64,000 bases of DNA from an uncultured Bacteroides sp. (GCA_900555635.1 USLU01000024.1:1-64000), one strand, 5' to 3'; counted from the first letter of the stretch, positions 49,042-58,502 are shown. The notes: generated from the letters alone by a model not told the origin. Numbers and translations: made by a program.

Positions 49042-50169
49042 ATGCATCTATTTACCTTACAATTATTAAACATTAGTACTTCATTACTTGCTTGGATTAC
49101 AATAAGTAGTTCCTTTTTTATTCAACTGCAATATTACAAGAAAAAGTTAAATACTACTACGCATATCCTTCCTCTTTTATTTGTGTTATGGATAATAATT
49201 ACCTATACACTGTATGAAGTATTTTTGCTATGTCAAAGTTCATCAGTCATGTCGAGTTTTAATTGTTGGTCATTAACACTGCTTACTCCATTCATCTATT
49301 TATATTATAAATCTCAAATAACCGGTTCTCTATCCGGAAGAAAAGTATGGCTTCGGCACTTACTAATTCCCGGGATACTAGCTTTAGTATACATAGTTAT
49401 GCCATTCATCACCTCAGTGACAGATCAGCAAATTTATAGCTGGACTGAATTCAAACTTAATCATCCTACTTGGTGGACTATATTTCGTATCAGTTGCTAT
49501 TTGATTTGTATTATCCAATCATCTATTTATACTATTTACTTAAAGCGAATAATAAAAGAGCACGAATCAAAAGCAAAATTCAAAAATGGGAAAATTATAC
49601 TTATTTTATGTATTTGTGTGGTTTATTTTATTAGTAATTTAATGGCCGGTTATATATTCGATATACTGTTTTACCTTACTACTATAATGCTGGGAGGGTA
49701 CATTATCTGGAATAAAAAAATTAGTCGAATAATAATGCATGAGTTAAAATCAATCTTTCCACGTATTGCAAACCTACCTACTCACTCCAAGAGAGTACCT
49801 CAACTCAATGAAAAGCAAAAAGATGCGGTATTTATTTGGCTCCATAAAGCTGATAATTCTAAATCAAAAGTAAATTTAAAAATATTAGCTAAGGAGATTT
49901 TAATTAATCCAGCCACACTAAGTAAGTTCTTCAAAGAGGAAATAGGAGGCAGTTTCGCCAATTATATTGCCTCACGACGCCTTGATAATTTTGAAAAATC
50001 TCTGCTTGATAATAAACAGGATGATAAATCAGTAATTGAAAAGGCAGAAGAAACAGGTTTTCAATCTAGCGCCTCGTTCTATCGTGCTTTCCTTAAACGC
50101 CATCAAGTTTCTCCACTAAAATGGAAAGAACAGATATTGAACGAAACAAGACAAACTAATAATTCCTAA
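49042..50169 (+). CDS. AraC family regulator with membrane-spanning N-terminus
   Basis: A 375-aa protein. The first 240 residues hold about six or seven transmembrane helices, and the last 110 form an AraC-type domain (NPATLSKFFKEEIG ... ETGFQSSASFYRAFLKRH). The ATG at 49042 starts at the first helix; the earlier in-frame ATG at 48952 adds a weak leader. A TATATTTAC box at 49016-49024 may be its promoter. It is divergent from the TonB receptor and may regulate that operon together with the AraC protein at its far end. Confidence 0.85.
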   Translation: MHLFTLQLLNISTSLLAWITISSSFFIQLQYYKKKLNTTTHILPLLFVLWIIITYTLYEVFLLCQSSSVMSSFNCWSLTLLTPFIYLYYKSQITGSLSGRKVWLRHLLIPGILALVYIVMPFITSVTDQQIYSWTEFKLNHPTWWTIFRISCYLICIIQSSIYTIYLKRIIKEHESKAKFKNGKIILILCICVVYFISNLMAGYIFDILFYLTTIMLGGYIIWNKKISRIIMHELKSIFPRIANLPTHSKRVPQLNEKQKDAVFIWLHKADNSKSKVNLKILAKEILINPATLSKFFKEEIGGSFANYIASRRLDNFEKSLLDNKQDDKSVIEKAEETGFQSSASFYRAFLKRHQVSPLKWKEQILNETRQTNNS

Positions 50170-50269
50170 ATCATCAATTTCACCTCAAAATCATCTAAAT
50201 ACCTCAATTTCAATCTACAAATAAGCACTTATTTATCAATCTGTTAACACATTCTTCTTCTCGAACTAG

Positions 50270-50309
50270 TTTTTGAGAAGTATCTTTTTGCATTTCTGCT
50301 TACCTTTAC
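50270..50309 (+). promoter_or_regulatory. Promoter of the second LytTR gene
   Basis: TTTTTGAGAA (50270-50279), 21 bp, then TACCTTTAC (50301-50309), the same layout as at 40773-40813. A shared ATTCCTAAATC lies further upstream of both (about 40686 and 50162). Confidence 0.5.
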
Positions 50310-50354
50310 ACCACAATTAACTAGTTTCGTTCACTACAACAACAATACTTAATT

Positions 50355-50789
50355 ATGGAAAAATCGACAAAAAACAATTGCACTGTTGAAGCATCACGCA
50401 ACACTACAGAAGCGAGTACATTTTCAAGTAATGAAATGATGGTAAAAGCTAATGAGCTCTCAAAGGCATTCGGATCTGAAATTTACTTTAAATGTAATAA
50501 TTGGCTGGAAAAACTTACATATAATACAATATGCTATTTAGAAGCAGCCGGAAGTTATTGTAGTATTCACATATCAAACAATAAAAAACTAACGATCGCT
50601 CAACCACTCGGGGAAATTATCAACTCTCTCCCATCCGATACTTTTATTCGTGTACATCGTTCGTATGTGATAAATATAAAGTACGTCAACAAATATTACG
50701 GAAATATATTTTATATACAAGATACTATGATCCCTATCGGCAGAACATATAAAAAAGAAGCACTCTCACATTTTAATATCGTAACGTAA
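50355..50789 (+). CDS. LytTR DNA-binding protein without receiver domain (second copy)
   Basis: A 144-aa protein with a 45-residue polar N-terminus and a LytTR domain (TICYLEAAGSYCSIHI, FIRVHRSYVIN, PIGRTYKKE). It is similar to the 118-aa protein at 40840-41196 and its promoter is like that gene's. It probably binds DNA as a stand-alone regulator. The MarC-family gene follows 85 bp downstream and may be co-transcribed. Confidence 0.87.
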   Translation: MEKSTKNNCTVEASRNTTEASTFSSNEMMVKANELSKAFGSEIYFKCNNWLEKLTYNTICYLEAAGSYCSIHISNNKKLTIAQPLGEIINSLPSDTFIRVHRSYVINIKYVNKYYGNIFYIQDTMIPIGRTYKKEALSHFNIVT

Positions 50790-50874
50790 AGAAGTAGAAT
50801 ATAATTCATTAATGGAGTTCTACCTCCCTAATTTTGTAACTTTGTAGCTATAACTGATTATTAAGGAGGAAATA

Positions 50875-51612
50875 TTGAACAATTATCAAATGGATACGTT
50901 TTCTACCAGCAAAGTAACTTCAAAACAATGCAGGAGTATGTCGATAAGTAATCTTTTAATCATATTTTCATCCTCTTTTATGGCTTTGTTCCCAGTAATA
51001 AATCCGTTGGGAAATGGTTTTGTCGTAAATGGCTTCCTGATTGACTTAGATCCCAGACAACGAAAAACAGCTATCCAGAAACTTATTTTTAATTATGTAC
51101 TAATTGGTATAGGTACATTAGTAATAGGGCACTTATTTTTATTGATGTTCGGACTAGCTATTCCTGTTATCCAATTGGGAGGTGGAATACTTATTTGTAA
51201 AACAGCAGTGGAATTATTAAGTGATACTGATCCCACTGAAAAAGAAGAATCCAGTCAAAAAATAACCGGATCAAAATGGCAGAATATACAACAAAAGATA
51301 TTCTATCCAATAACCTTTCCTATCAGTATAGGTCCCGGTAGTATATCTGTCATATTCACTTTAATGGCTTCTTCTAGCGTGAAAGGAAAACTATTGCAAA
51401 CAGGAGTCAATTATGCAGTAATTGCGCTAGTTATCATGTGTATGGCTGCAATATTATATATATTCCTTTCACAGGGTCAAAGAATTATCCAAAAAATAGG
51501 GCCAGTAGGTAATCAGATTATCAACAAACTAGTTGCTTTCTTCACTTTTTGCATAGGCATACAAATTAGTGTAACCGGTATATCACAGATATTTCATTTG
51601 AATATATTATGA
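50875..51612 (+). CDS. MarC family membrane protein
   Basis: A 245-aa integral inner-membrane protein with six predicted helices. Typical features are FPVINPLGN near residue 40, an IQLGGGILI segment and PITFPISIGPGSIS. The function of MarC proteins is unsettled; they are not proven drug pumps. Start choice is interesting: an AAGGAGG site at 50864-50870 lies five bases before a TTG at 50875, while the first ATG (50890) is 19 bases from it, so a TTG start is favoured. Confidence 0.88.
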   Translation: MNNYQMDTFSTSKVTSKQCRSMSISNLLIIFSSSFMALFPVINPLGNGFVVNGFLIDLDPRQRKTAIQKLIFNYVLIGIGTLVIGHLFLLMFGLAIPVIQLGGGILICKTAVELLSDTDPTEKEESSQKITGSKWQNIQQKIFYPITFPISIGPGSISVIFTLMASSSVKGKLLQTGVNYAVIALVIMCMAAILYIFLSQGQRIIQKIGPVGNQIINKLVAFFTFCIGIQISVTGISQIFHLNIL

Positions 51613-51765
51613 GTGAAAAGCTATCAATAGACAGCTGTATATTTTAGAAGAATATTGCTGCCGCATGTGCTGTTTCATTGGATCCTGAGAAGTATTGTCA
51701 ATCCGGAACTGTGCATCATTGACATATCCCGCCAATTGTTTAAATCGTGTATACATGTAAAGCAT
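51607..51765 (-). CDS. Possible gene remnant, 52 codons
   Basis: An open frame with codon-like usage (MLYMYTRFKQLAGYVNDAQF...) and no known family. It overlaps the end of the MarC gene by a few bases. It may be the tail of a decayed gene; length and isolation make this weak. Confidence 0.2.
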   Translation of the reverse strand: MLYMYTRFKQLAGYVNDAQFRIDNTSQDPMKQHMRQQYSSKIYSCLLIAFHS

Positions 51766-52225
51766 GACTCTTGCCTACTCGGCTATAGTATAGTATTTGT
51801 ACCTTTAAAGTATGAAAATGTTACATAACGATGTCGGGGCGGAATAGAGTAAAACCGGTCTGCACCCGCTCAGGAGATAGCTGTGACACAACTTTTGCAG
51901 GGCTACACCCTTTTCTGCAGATGGTGTAGCCATCACCTCCAAAAGGTGTAGCCATCCGGGAGAAAGGGTGTAGCCCTGTCGGGAGGACGGTTTACTGACA
52001 CTGGGGATTGATAAATGTTATTTGACAAGTACCCCCATATATTATCTACAGATCGGAACACGCCCGTTTCCCGGAAGGCTTATGTACGGTCAGAAGCGCG
52101 CCAATTTCGGACTAAGTGTCCCCCTTTTGGACTTTCAGTTGTCGGGGGTACGAGTTAGGTTACTAACTTTGCTTTTTTAAGGGCTAAATAATGTCCGGTA
52201 GGACAGACATAAGGGAATAAAAAAA
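51766..52225. other. Gene-poor stretch between MarC and tRNA-Ser
   Basis: No gene of good quality. It contains a 22-bp tandem array (51901-51988) and a TAACTTTGC sequence (52164-52172) resembling a -7 box on the plus strand without an obvious gene behind it. Confidence 0.4.
51901..51988. repeat. Second four-unit tandem repeat, 22-bp period
   Basis: Units start at 51901, 51923, 51945 and 51967. Three begin GGTGTAGCC and the first begins GGCTACACC, its inverse. AGGGCTACACCCTTT (51899-51913) pairs with 51963-51977, so the ends can fold into a 15-bp stem. The unit sequence is unrelated to the array at 17588 but the period and copy number agree. Confidence 0.75.
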
Positions 52226-52257
52226 AGTCCCACAAATCGCTGAATTTGTGGGACTTG
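52226..52257 (-). terminator. Terminator of tRNA-Ser
   Basis: A perfect 13-bp stem (52226-52238 with 52245-52257) with a 6-nt loop, followed on the minus strand by a run of T residues. Confidence 0.85.
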
Positions 52258-52292
52258 GCTGTTCATTATCCGGTTTTGCCCGGTTAGTTCAG

Positions 52293-52377
52293 CGGAGAGG
52301 GAGGGATTCGAACCCCCGGTACCTTTCAGTACAACGGTTTTCAAGACCGCCGCAATCGACCACTCTGCCACCTCTCC
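52293..52377 (-). tRNA. tRNA-Ser (TGA)
   Basis: An 85-nt class II tRNA on the minus strand. The acceptor stem GGAGAGG pairs with CCTCTCC, the anticodon loop CTTGAAA carries TGA, the long variable arm is present and the T arm has GGTTCGAATCC. The discriminator is G; CCA is not encoded. Followed by a strong terminator. Confidence 0.96.
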
Positions 52378-52655
52378 AAAACTTCATTTCAGAAATGCTT
52401 TTCTGCTAAAGCGGTGCAAATGTACTATTCTTTTTTTTATTAGCAAAATTAATTGCAAAAATAAGTTGTAAGTAACGTTTAAAACTTACTCAGAAGACAC
52501 TTTAAGCAGACAAATAGCGGAGCGGGTACTACCCGGATATCCCCCGGGGAGGGCAAAAGCCAAATCCCCCCAATATTAACCAATAGCCACGCAAGGAATC
52601 ATCGGTGGACACGTCATTGCCAATTTATTCCATAATCACTACCTAATAATAGTTA

Positions 52656-52677
52656 TTTTATGCTGTACAGCATAAAA
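52656..52677. promoter_or_regulatory. 22-bp perfect palindrome, candidate operator of pflB
   Basis: The sequence is TTTTATGCTGT and its exact complement, centred about 50 bp upstream of the -7 box. Symmetry and position suit binding of a dimeric regulator; it does not match the usual FNR consensus. Confidence 0.6.
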
Positions 52678-52715
52678 AGGTCTAAGCACACGATGTGATT
52701 AAGGAAAAATTTCCG

Positions 52716-52724
52716 TAATTTTGC
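52716..52724 (+). promoter_or_regulatory. -7 box of the pflB promoter
   Basis: TAATTTTGC matches TAnnTTTGY 40 bp before the pflB ATG. No good -33 box, consistent with activator dependence. Confidence 0.5.
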
Positions 52725-52763
52725 ATCCCCAAAAGGATAACATTACTTAACCCACTTAACAAA

Positions 52764-55001
52764 ATGAATTTTATGGAATTGAACAAAACCTTTATTGACG
52801 GGCTTTGGAGCAAAGAAATCAATGTTAGTGATTTCGTTAGTAAAAACATCACGCCCTATGCCGGAGATGCATCATTTCTGCAAGGACCTACCGAACGTAC
52901 TAAATGTATCTGGGATCTTTGTCTAAAAGCACTTGAAGAGGAAAGAAACAATAATGGAGTACGCTCATTGGATAATGTTACAGTATCTACCATCACTTCC
53001 CATAAAGCCGGATATATAGATAAGGAGAATGAGCTTATCGTTGGTTTGCAAACAGATGAACTGTTGAAGCGTGCCATTAAACCTTTCGGCGGTATCAACG
53101 TAGTAGCCAAAGCTTGCCACGAAAATGGCATGGAGGTTGATGAGAAAGTAAAAGATATCTTCACCCACTATCGCAAAACTCATAATGACGGAGTATTCGA
53201 TGTATATACTGAAGAAATTCGTTCCTTCCGTTCACTCGGCTTTCTCACCGGTCTGCCCGACAACTATGCTCGTGGACGTATTATCGGTGACTACCGCCGC
53301 CTGGCACTTTATGGAATCGACCGTCTCATCGAAGCCAAAATGGAAGATTTGCATCACCTCACCGGCCCGATGACTGAAGCACGCATCCGCCTACGCGAAG
53401 AAGTAGCCGAACAAATCAGAGCTTTGAAAGATATCAAAATAATGGGGGAATATTACGGACTCGACCTCAGCCGTCCGGCAACTTCGGCACAAGAAGCCGT
53501 ACAATGGGTATATATGGCATACCTCGCCGCTGTAAAAGAACAAGATGGTGCAGCCATGTCCTTGGGTAACGTATCCTCCTTCCTCGATATCTTTATTGAA
53601 TACGATTTGGCTCATGGCAAGATAAACGAAACCTTCGCACAAGAGTTAATCGACCAGTTTGTTATCAAATTGCGCATGGTCCGCCATTTACGGATGCAGT
53701 CTTACAACGACATTTTTGCCGGAGATCCTACTTGGGTAACAGAAGCCATCGGTGGACGCTTCAACGATGGACGCAGCAAGGTGACTAAAACATCTTTCCG
53801 TTTCTTGCAGACACTTTACAATCTAGGTGCTTCTCCCGAACCTAATATGACGGTACTTTGGAGTCCCCAACTGCCGGAAGGTTTCAAAGAGTTCTGCGCA
53901 AAAGTTTCAGTCGATACCAGCTCCATTCAATATGAAAACGATGAATTAATGCGTGAAGTTCGTAATTGTGACGATTACGGTATTGCTTGCTGTGTATCTT
54001 ACCAAGCAATCGGAAAACAAATCCAATTCTTCGGTGCACGTGCCAACCTTGCCAAAGCACTATTGCTGGCTATCAACGGCGGACGTTGCGAAAACACAGG
54101 TACTGTTATGGTAAAAGGCATTCCCGTGCTGACCAGCGACACCCTGAATTTTGAAGAAGTAATGAGCAATTACAAGAAAGTGTTGACTGAAATAGCTCGT
54201 GTCTATAACGAAGCCATGAATATTATTCATTACATGCACGATAAGTATTATTATGAAAAGGCTCAAATGGCTTTTGTAGATACTGATCCACGCATTAACC
54301 TGGCTTATGGTGTAGCCGGACTTTCTATTGCGCTTGACTCTTTATCAGCGATCAAATATGCCAAAGTTACCGCTCGCCGCAATGACATAGGCTTGACCGA
54401 AAGTTTTGATATTGATGGTGAATTCCCCTGCTTTGGTAATAATGATGACCGTGTGGATCACCTCGGTGTAGACTTGGTTTATTACTTCAGCGAAGAATTG
54501 AAGAAATTACCAGTCTACAAGAATGCCCGTCCTACCCTTTCATTGCTTACAATTACATCCAATGTAATGTATGGCAAGAAAACCGGTGCTACCCCAGACG
54601 GACGTGCTAAAGGCGTTGCCTTTGCTCCGGGTGCCAACCCCATGCACGGACGTGACAAAAACGGTGCTATTGCCTCCTTAAGTTCTGTAGCCAAACTGCG
54701 CTACCGTGATTCACAAGATGGTATCAGTAATACCTTCTCCATTGTTCCTAAATCATTAGGACCTACTCCGGAAGATCGTGTCGATAATCTGGTAACCATG
54801 ATGGATGGCTACTTCACCAAAGGCGCCCATCACTTGAATGTAAACGTTTTGAATCGTGAAATGCTGGAAGATGCCATGGAGCACCCTGAGAAATATCCTC
54901 AGCTCACTATCCGTGTTTCCGGTTATGCGGTAAACTTCGTGAAGTTGAGCCGTGAGCATCAGTTGGAAGTTATCAGCCGTTCATTCCACGAAAGAATGTA
55001 A
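52764..55001 (+). CDS. pflB: Pyruvate formate-lyase (formate C-acetyltransferase)
   Basis: A 745-aa cytoplasmic glycyl-radical enzyme that converts pyruvate and CoA to acetyl-CoA and formate in anaerobic fermentation. Adjacent catalytic cysteines are C409-C410 (GIACCVSYQ) and the radical glycine is G720 in RVSGYAV. Length and motifs suit true PFL rather than choline or glycerol lyases. The activase gene starts two bases after its stop. A 22-bp palindrome and a TAATTTTGC promoter box lie upstream. Confidence 0.97.
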   Translation: MNFMELNKTFIDGLWSKEINVSDFVSKNITPYAGDASFLQGPTERTKCIWDLCLKALEEERNNNGVRSLDNVTVSTITSHKAGYIDKENELIVGLQTDELLKRAIKPFGGINVVAKACHENGMEVDEKVKDIFTHYRKTHNDGVFDVYTEEIRSFRSLGFLTGLPDNYARGRIIGDYRRLALYGIDRLIEAKMEDLHHLTGPMTEARIRLREEVAEQIRALKDIKIMGEYYGLDLSRPATSAQEAVQWVYMAYLAAVKEQDGAAMSLGNVSSFLDIFIEYDLAHGKINETFAQELIDQFVIKLRMVRHLRMQSYNDIFAGDPTWVTEAIGGRFNDGRSKVTKTSFRFLQTLYNLGASPEPNMTVLWSPQLPEGFKEFCAKVSVDTSSIQYENDELMREVRNCDDYGIACCVSYQAIGKQIQFFGARANLAKALLLAINGGRCENTGTVMVKGIPVLTSDTLNFEEVMSNYKKVLTEIARVYNEAMNIIHYMHDKYYYEKAQMAFVDTDPRINLAYGVAGLSIALDSLSAIKYAKVTARRNDIGLTESFDIDGEFPCFGNNDDRVDHLGVDLVYYFSEELKKLPVYKNARPTLSLLTITSNVMYGKKTGATPDGRAKGVAFAPGANPMHGRDKNGAIASLSSVAKLRYRDSQDGISNTFSIVPKSLGPTPEDRVDNLVTMMDGYFTKGAHHLNVNVLNREMLEDAMEHPEKYPQLTIRVSGYAVNFVKLSREHQLEVISRSFHERM

Positions 55002-55002
55002 T

Positions 55003-55728
55003 ATGATAAATGTTCATTCATACGAAAGTATGGGGACCTTTGACGGTCCAGGGTTACGCCTTGTAGTTTTTCTGCAAGGCTGCCCCTTTCGTTGTTTATA
55101 TTGTGCCAATCCGGATACAATAGACGTAAAAGGCGGCACTCCCACTCCACCGAATGAAATTCTTCAAATGGCAATCAGCCAAAAAGCATTCTTTGGGAAA
55201 AAAGGTGGAATTACCTTCTCTGGTGGAGAACCGACGCTACAAGCCGAAGCACTTATACCATTATTCAAGGATTTAAAAGACAACGATATCCACATCTGTC
55301 TGGACACCAATGGTGGTATTTGGAATAATAATGTTGAAGAATTAGTAGGATTGACCGATCTTATCCTGCTTGATATCAAACAATTTAATCCCGAACGCCA
55401 TCGTATGTTGACCGGACGTGGTAATGAACAAACTTTGCGTACCGCTAACTGGCTGGAGGAACATGCGCATCCTTTTTGGCTACGTTATGTATTAGTTCCC
55501 GGGTATAGTGACTTTGAGGAAGACATCCGCCTACTAGGAGAGCATTTTGGAAAATATCAAAATATTCAGCGAGTAGAAATTCTCCCCTACCATCGTTTAG
55601 GAGTACACAAGTATGAAGCTATGGGATGGGATTATCAACTGAAAGAAGTAAAAGAAAATAGTCCGGAACAATTAGAACAAGCAGAAATGCTTTTCAAAGA
55701 ATATTTTGCAAATGTGATTGTAAATTAG
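55003..55728 (+). CDS. pflA: Pyruvate formate-lyase activating enzyme
   Basis: A 241-aa radical SAM enzyme with the cluster motif C-x3-C-x2-C in CPFRCLYC (about residues 28-35). It uses S-adenosylmethionine to place the glycyl radical on PflB. The ATG at 55003 is chosen: it lies one base after the pflB stop and starts the family's INVHSYESMGTFDGPGLR segment. The earlier in-frame ATG at 54952 is inside pflB. Confidence 0.96.
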   Translation: MINVHSYESMGTFDGPGLRLVVFLQGCPFRCLYCANPDTIDVKGGTPTPPNEILQMAISQKAFFGKKGGITFSGGEPTLQAEALIPLFKDLKDNDIHICLDTNGGIWNNNVEELVGLTDLILLDIKQFNPERHRMLTGRGNEQTLRTANWLEEHAHPFWLRYVLVPGYSDFEEDIRLLGEHFGKYQNIQRVEILPYHRLGVHKYEAMGWDYQLKEVKENSPEQLEQAEMLFKEYFANVIVN

Positions 55729-55732
55729 TGAT

Positions 55733-55762
55733 TAGGAGGATGTGTCATAACTCATCCTCCTA
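55733..55762. terminator. Two-way terminator after pflA
   Basis: Perfect 10-bp stem TAGGAGGATG with CATCCTCCTA (55733-55742 with 55753-55762), followed by TTTTA, between two convergent genes. Confidence 0.8.
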
Positions 55763-55764
55763 TT

Positions 55765-57066
55765 TTAGTATGTCAGTCTTATCCCCGCCTGCAACGTAAA
55801 GTTACAAGGGTTTTCTTTTCTTATAGTTTGTACAAGCGAGCCATCGTCAAAGAAATAAGACACTCCGGGTTCTACGTATATACCTACCCGACTGCTTACA
55901 TTATATTGTGCTCCTACAGCTCCCATCACAGAGACTTGTACGGGTTTTACAGTTTCACTTTCACTGCCTATTTTACCATATATACATTTTTCTACCGCAC
56001 CACCTGCCGATACATACATTGTGAAAGATTTACTATCCACAAAGTTCCAGTTGGCACGTACAGGAATGCCTAAATAATGAAGTTTCTGACTAAATTTCTC
56101 AGAACTATCATCATAAGTCACATCCGAAGCCAGATAAGTATAAGTCAGCCCCGTTTCTACAGAGAACCCCTTAGGTAGATTCTTTCGAACAGAAAATCCA
56201 AAACTAAGCGGTTGCTTATGGTCAACCGACGCAATTCTCTTTTCACGTTTCATTATATAGGGCAAGCCATCCTTAAACACCAGTTCCTGGCCAATAGGTA
56301 TAGAAACAACTCCATTAGCAGTAGAACTTAAATCAAGTCTTCCAGGTCCGGGAGAATCATAGTAAAGATTCTGATCCATATCATTTCCCAACCCATTTCC
56401 TATACCGCTGGCATTAACAGACATTCCCATAGACCATCCTTTCGATTTAGAAGCAGACTTACGCTCCACCGGAAGATGAAGCTTATCTTTTCCGGATGGA
56501 CGGCGTCTTTGTACCTGTTTAGGTTCTGCATCATCAGTTTTTTGTTTTTCAGTAGTTTCCATCCTAGTAACAGTTTCCTCAGCCTGACGATTATCAGTAG
56601 TAGTCTTTACTTCGGTAGAAACCGTTTCTTCTACTTGACCATTCGAAGTGGGCAATTCTAGCTGTTGCGCTACCAAGGAATGTCTTGATACATTATTGGA
56701 TGAACCTCCAAGTACTTGTTGAAGGGGCTCCACCATATCAGTCTGTGTTGAAGGCGAGGTTTGTTCTGGAAGATTATCCGGAACCAGCGCTAACGCCGGT
56801 ACATTAGTGCTACGCACTTCATCCCCCATTCTGCTTTGCAAGAGCCATAAGCTTACCGACGATACAGCTACCAATAATATAGCAGCAGCCGATACGGCCC
56901 AGCGACGGAACGGTATAAGTCTCGGCTTTCCGGTAGCCGAAACTTTGGAGGCTGACAAATCCTTCTCCAACCGTTCCCAACCGGAAACCGGTAATGGTTC
57001 GGAGTAGTCTTCCAGCCGCTCCTTTATCTTTTTCATCCACAATTCATCTTCCATACGTTCTTTCAT
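55765..57066 (-). CDS. Sigma-linked membrane protein with C-terminal beta-barrel-like domain
   Basis: A 433-aa protein whose gene starts directly after the ECF sigma factor gene. The N-terminal 50 residues are charged and helical (anti-sigma-like position), followed by one transmembrane helix (about 51-74), a Ser/Thr/Glu/Gln-rich spacer (about 80-210) and a C-terminal 190 residues of alternating strands typical of PorT-type or OMP_b-brl domains. A plausible role is a cell-envelope anchor that holds the sigma factor and senses envelope state. Family naming is uncertain. Confidence 0.7.
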   Translation of the reverse strand: MKERMEDELWMKKIKERLEDYSEPLPVSGWERLEKDLSASKVSATGKPRLIPFRRWAVSAAAILLVAVSSVSLWLLQSRMGDEVRSTNVPALALVPDNLPEQTSPSTQTDMVEPLQQVLGGSSNNVSRHSLVAQQLELPTSNGQVEETVSTEVKTTTDNRQAEETVTRMETTEKQKTDDAEPKQVQRRRPSGKDKLHLPVERKSASKSKGWSMGMSVNASGIGNGLGNDMDQNLYYDSPGPGRLDLSSTANGVVSIPIGQELVFKDGLPYIMKREKRIASVDHKQPLSFGFSVRKNLPKGFSVETGLTYTYLASDVTYDDSSEKFSQKLHYLGIPVRANWNFVDSKSFTMYVSAGGAVEKCIYGKIGSESETVKPVQVSVMGAVGAQYNVSSRVGIYVEPGVSYFFDDGSLVQTIRKENPCNFTLQAGIRLTY

Positions 57067-57630
57067 TTATGCATTTTTTTTCATCCATTCGCGCACCTTC
57101 ACTACTAAAGCCGCTTTGGCACGCGTTAATTGCGAAGCGGATGACTTTTCATTAATACCCAATAGTTGAGCTATCTCCTTATGGCTTTTTTCCTCAAAAA
57201 CATATAAGTTGAATACAGTACGGTAGCCAGCAGGTAATTCACTGATAAATTGCATTAACACTTTCTGAGGAATGGCATCTACTGACGATGCCTCCGGTTC
57301 CTCATACGCTTCGGGAGCATTCTCCAGCGCCGCCGTCTGGTTCATCACATCATTCTTCCGCAAATACTGCAATACCGTATTCACCATTACACGCTCCATC
57401 CACGCACGCAGGGAACCTTCTCCCCTCCAAGTGAATTTATCAAAAGAATCAAAGAGTTTCAGGAAGCCATCATGCATTAAGTCTTGCGCAGTTTCCCGGT
57501 CACCGGCGTAACGAAGGCATACGCTAAGCATGCGCCCTGCATAATGCTCATACAGTTCTTTGCGGGCAATATTGTCTCCTCGCCTGCAACGTTCTGCCAG
57601 TATCTGTTCTTCCATTCTTTCTTTTAACAC
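57067..57630 (-). CDS. ECF-type RNA polymerase sigma factor
   Basis: A 187-aa sigma-70 family member with region 2 (DLMHDGFLKLFDSFDKF, about residues 50-66) and region 4 (KSHKEIAQLLGINEKSSASQLTRAK, near the C-terminus). It directs transcription of an unknown regulon. The downstream membrane protein starts at the base after its stop codon, so co-production is certain in practice. A possible internal start at 57615 removes five residues. TACTTTTGT (57657-57665) may be its promoter box. Confidence 0.93.
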   Translation of the reverse strand: MLKERMEEQILAERCRRGDNIARKELYEHYAGRMLSVCLRYAGDRETAQDLMHDGFLKLFDSFDKFTWRGEGSLRAWMERVMVNTVLQYLRKNDVMNQTAALENAPEAYEEPEASSVDAIPQKVLMQFISELPAGYRTVFNLYVFEEKSHKEIAQLLGINEKSSASQLTRAKAALVVKVREWMKKNA

Positions 57631-57656
57631 GTGTTTACCTTATAAATGCAATGGGT

Positions 57657-57665
57657 ACAAAAGTA
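57657..57665 (-). promoter_or_regulatory. -7 box of the sigma factor gene
   Basis: TACTTTTGT on the minus strand fits TAnnTTTGY, 27 bp before the start. Confidence 0.4.
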
Positions 57666-57794
57666 CTGCATCGTATAGAGAAGAAAATCACACTTTCATT
57701 TCTTTAACAGTCTAATGTGCAGTATTTAGCTATCATTCGTATTTTCAAAGTACGTAGAACATAAACAATTTAAAAAAGTAAAAACCTACCACGT

Positions 57795-58502
57795 ATGAAG
57801 AAATTGAGACTATCGATTATTGCTTTTATGCTTTTATTCCTTGTCATGCCTTTGCTCCAATCCTGTTTGGACGATTTAGATGACCCATACAAAGGTACGC
57901 TCTTTGCAGTCGGCACATTGAATGTGATAGAAGGAAAAGATTACTATTTTGCATTAGACGAAGGAAGTAAACTCTATCCGAGTGATACGACCCTCGTTCG
58001 TAATTATGCTGTGGTCGACGGACAACGGGCATTCATCTATTTCACCAAGTTGGAAGAGCCTTTAGCCGGTTATGAATACAATGCGCAAATTAACCACATC
58101 GAAAACATCTTGACCAAAGACATCTATTCCATGCCAGCCGAAAAAGCAGATAGCATTGGGGATGACCGTATCAATGCCACTGATTTGTGGATTACAGGAG
58201 ATTATCTGAATATAAAATATCAGATTTACCATAGCAACGACCAAGCCAAGAAGCACATGCTTAATTTGGTCATAAACGAAGCGTCTACCGGAGAGAATGA
58301 TAAGCCAGATTATCTGACTCTGGAATTCCGCCAAAATGCATACAATGACTCCCCCCTCATGCTGGGTACAGGACTGGTTTCTTTTAAACTAGACAATGTT
58401 GCAGACATGCTGAAAGACAGAAAAGGATTGAATATTCGAATTAATAGTATCTATGACGGCGAAAAATATATCACCGTCGACCTGAAAAAAGAAGAGAAAT
58501 AA
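57795..58502 (+). CDS. NigD-like lipoprotein
   Basis: A 235-aa lipoprotein with signal ending LLQSC (lipid-bearing Cys about residue 24) and two beta-rich domains matching the NigD-like family of Bacteroides. Function unknown; some members are located beside bacteriocin or stress genes. It is divergent from the ECF sigma factor gene and could be one of its targets, but no shared motif proves it. A terminator follows at 58550. Confidence 0.87.
   Translation: MKKLRLSIIAFMLLFLVMPLLQSCLDDLDDPYKGTLFAVGTLNVIEGKDYYFALDEGSKLYPSDTTLVRNYAVVDGQRAFIYFTKLEEPLAGYEYNAQINHIENILTKDIYSMPAEKADSIGDDRINATDLWITGDYLNIKYQIYHSNDQAKKHMLNLVINEASTGENDKPDYLTLEFRQNAYNDSPLMLGTGLVSFKLDNVADMLKDRKGLNIRINSIYDGEKYITVDLKKEEK

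Larger units (their letters stand above)
52378..52763. other. pflB upstream region
   Basis: No gene. It holds a 22-bp perfect palindrome (52656-52677) and a -7 box TAATTTTGC (52716-52724), both probably belonging to pflB. Confidence 0.55.

Noticed and set aside
51901..51988. Possible CRISPR array
   Set aside because: Units are contiguous with diverged ends, there are no regular spacers and no cas genes are nearby. The same applies to 17588-17675.
52177..52371. 64-aa minus-strand open frame
   Set aside because: It lies over tRNA-Ser and its terminator and has no protein-like features.
52656..52677. FNR or CRP binding site
   Set aside because: The half-sites do not fit TTGAT or TGTGA consensus sequences in a convincing way.
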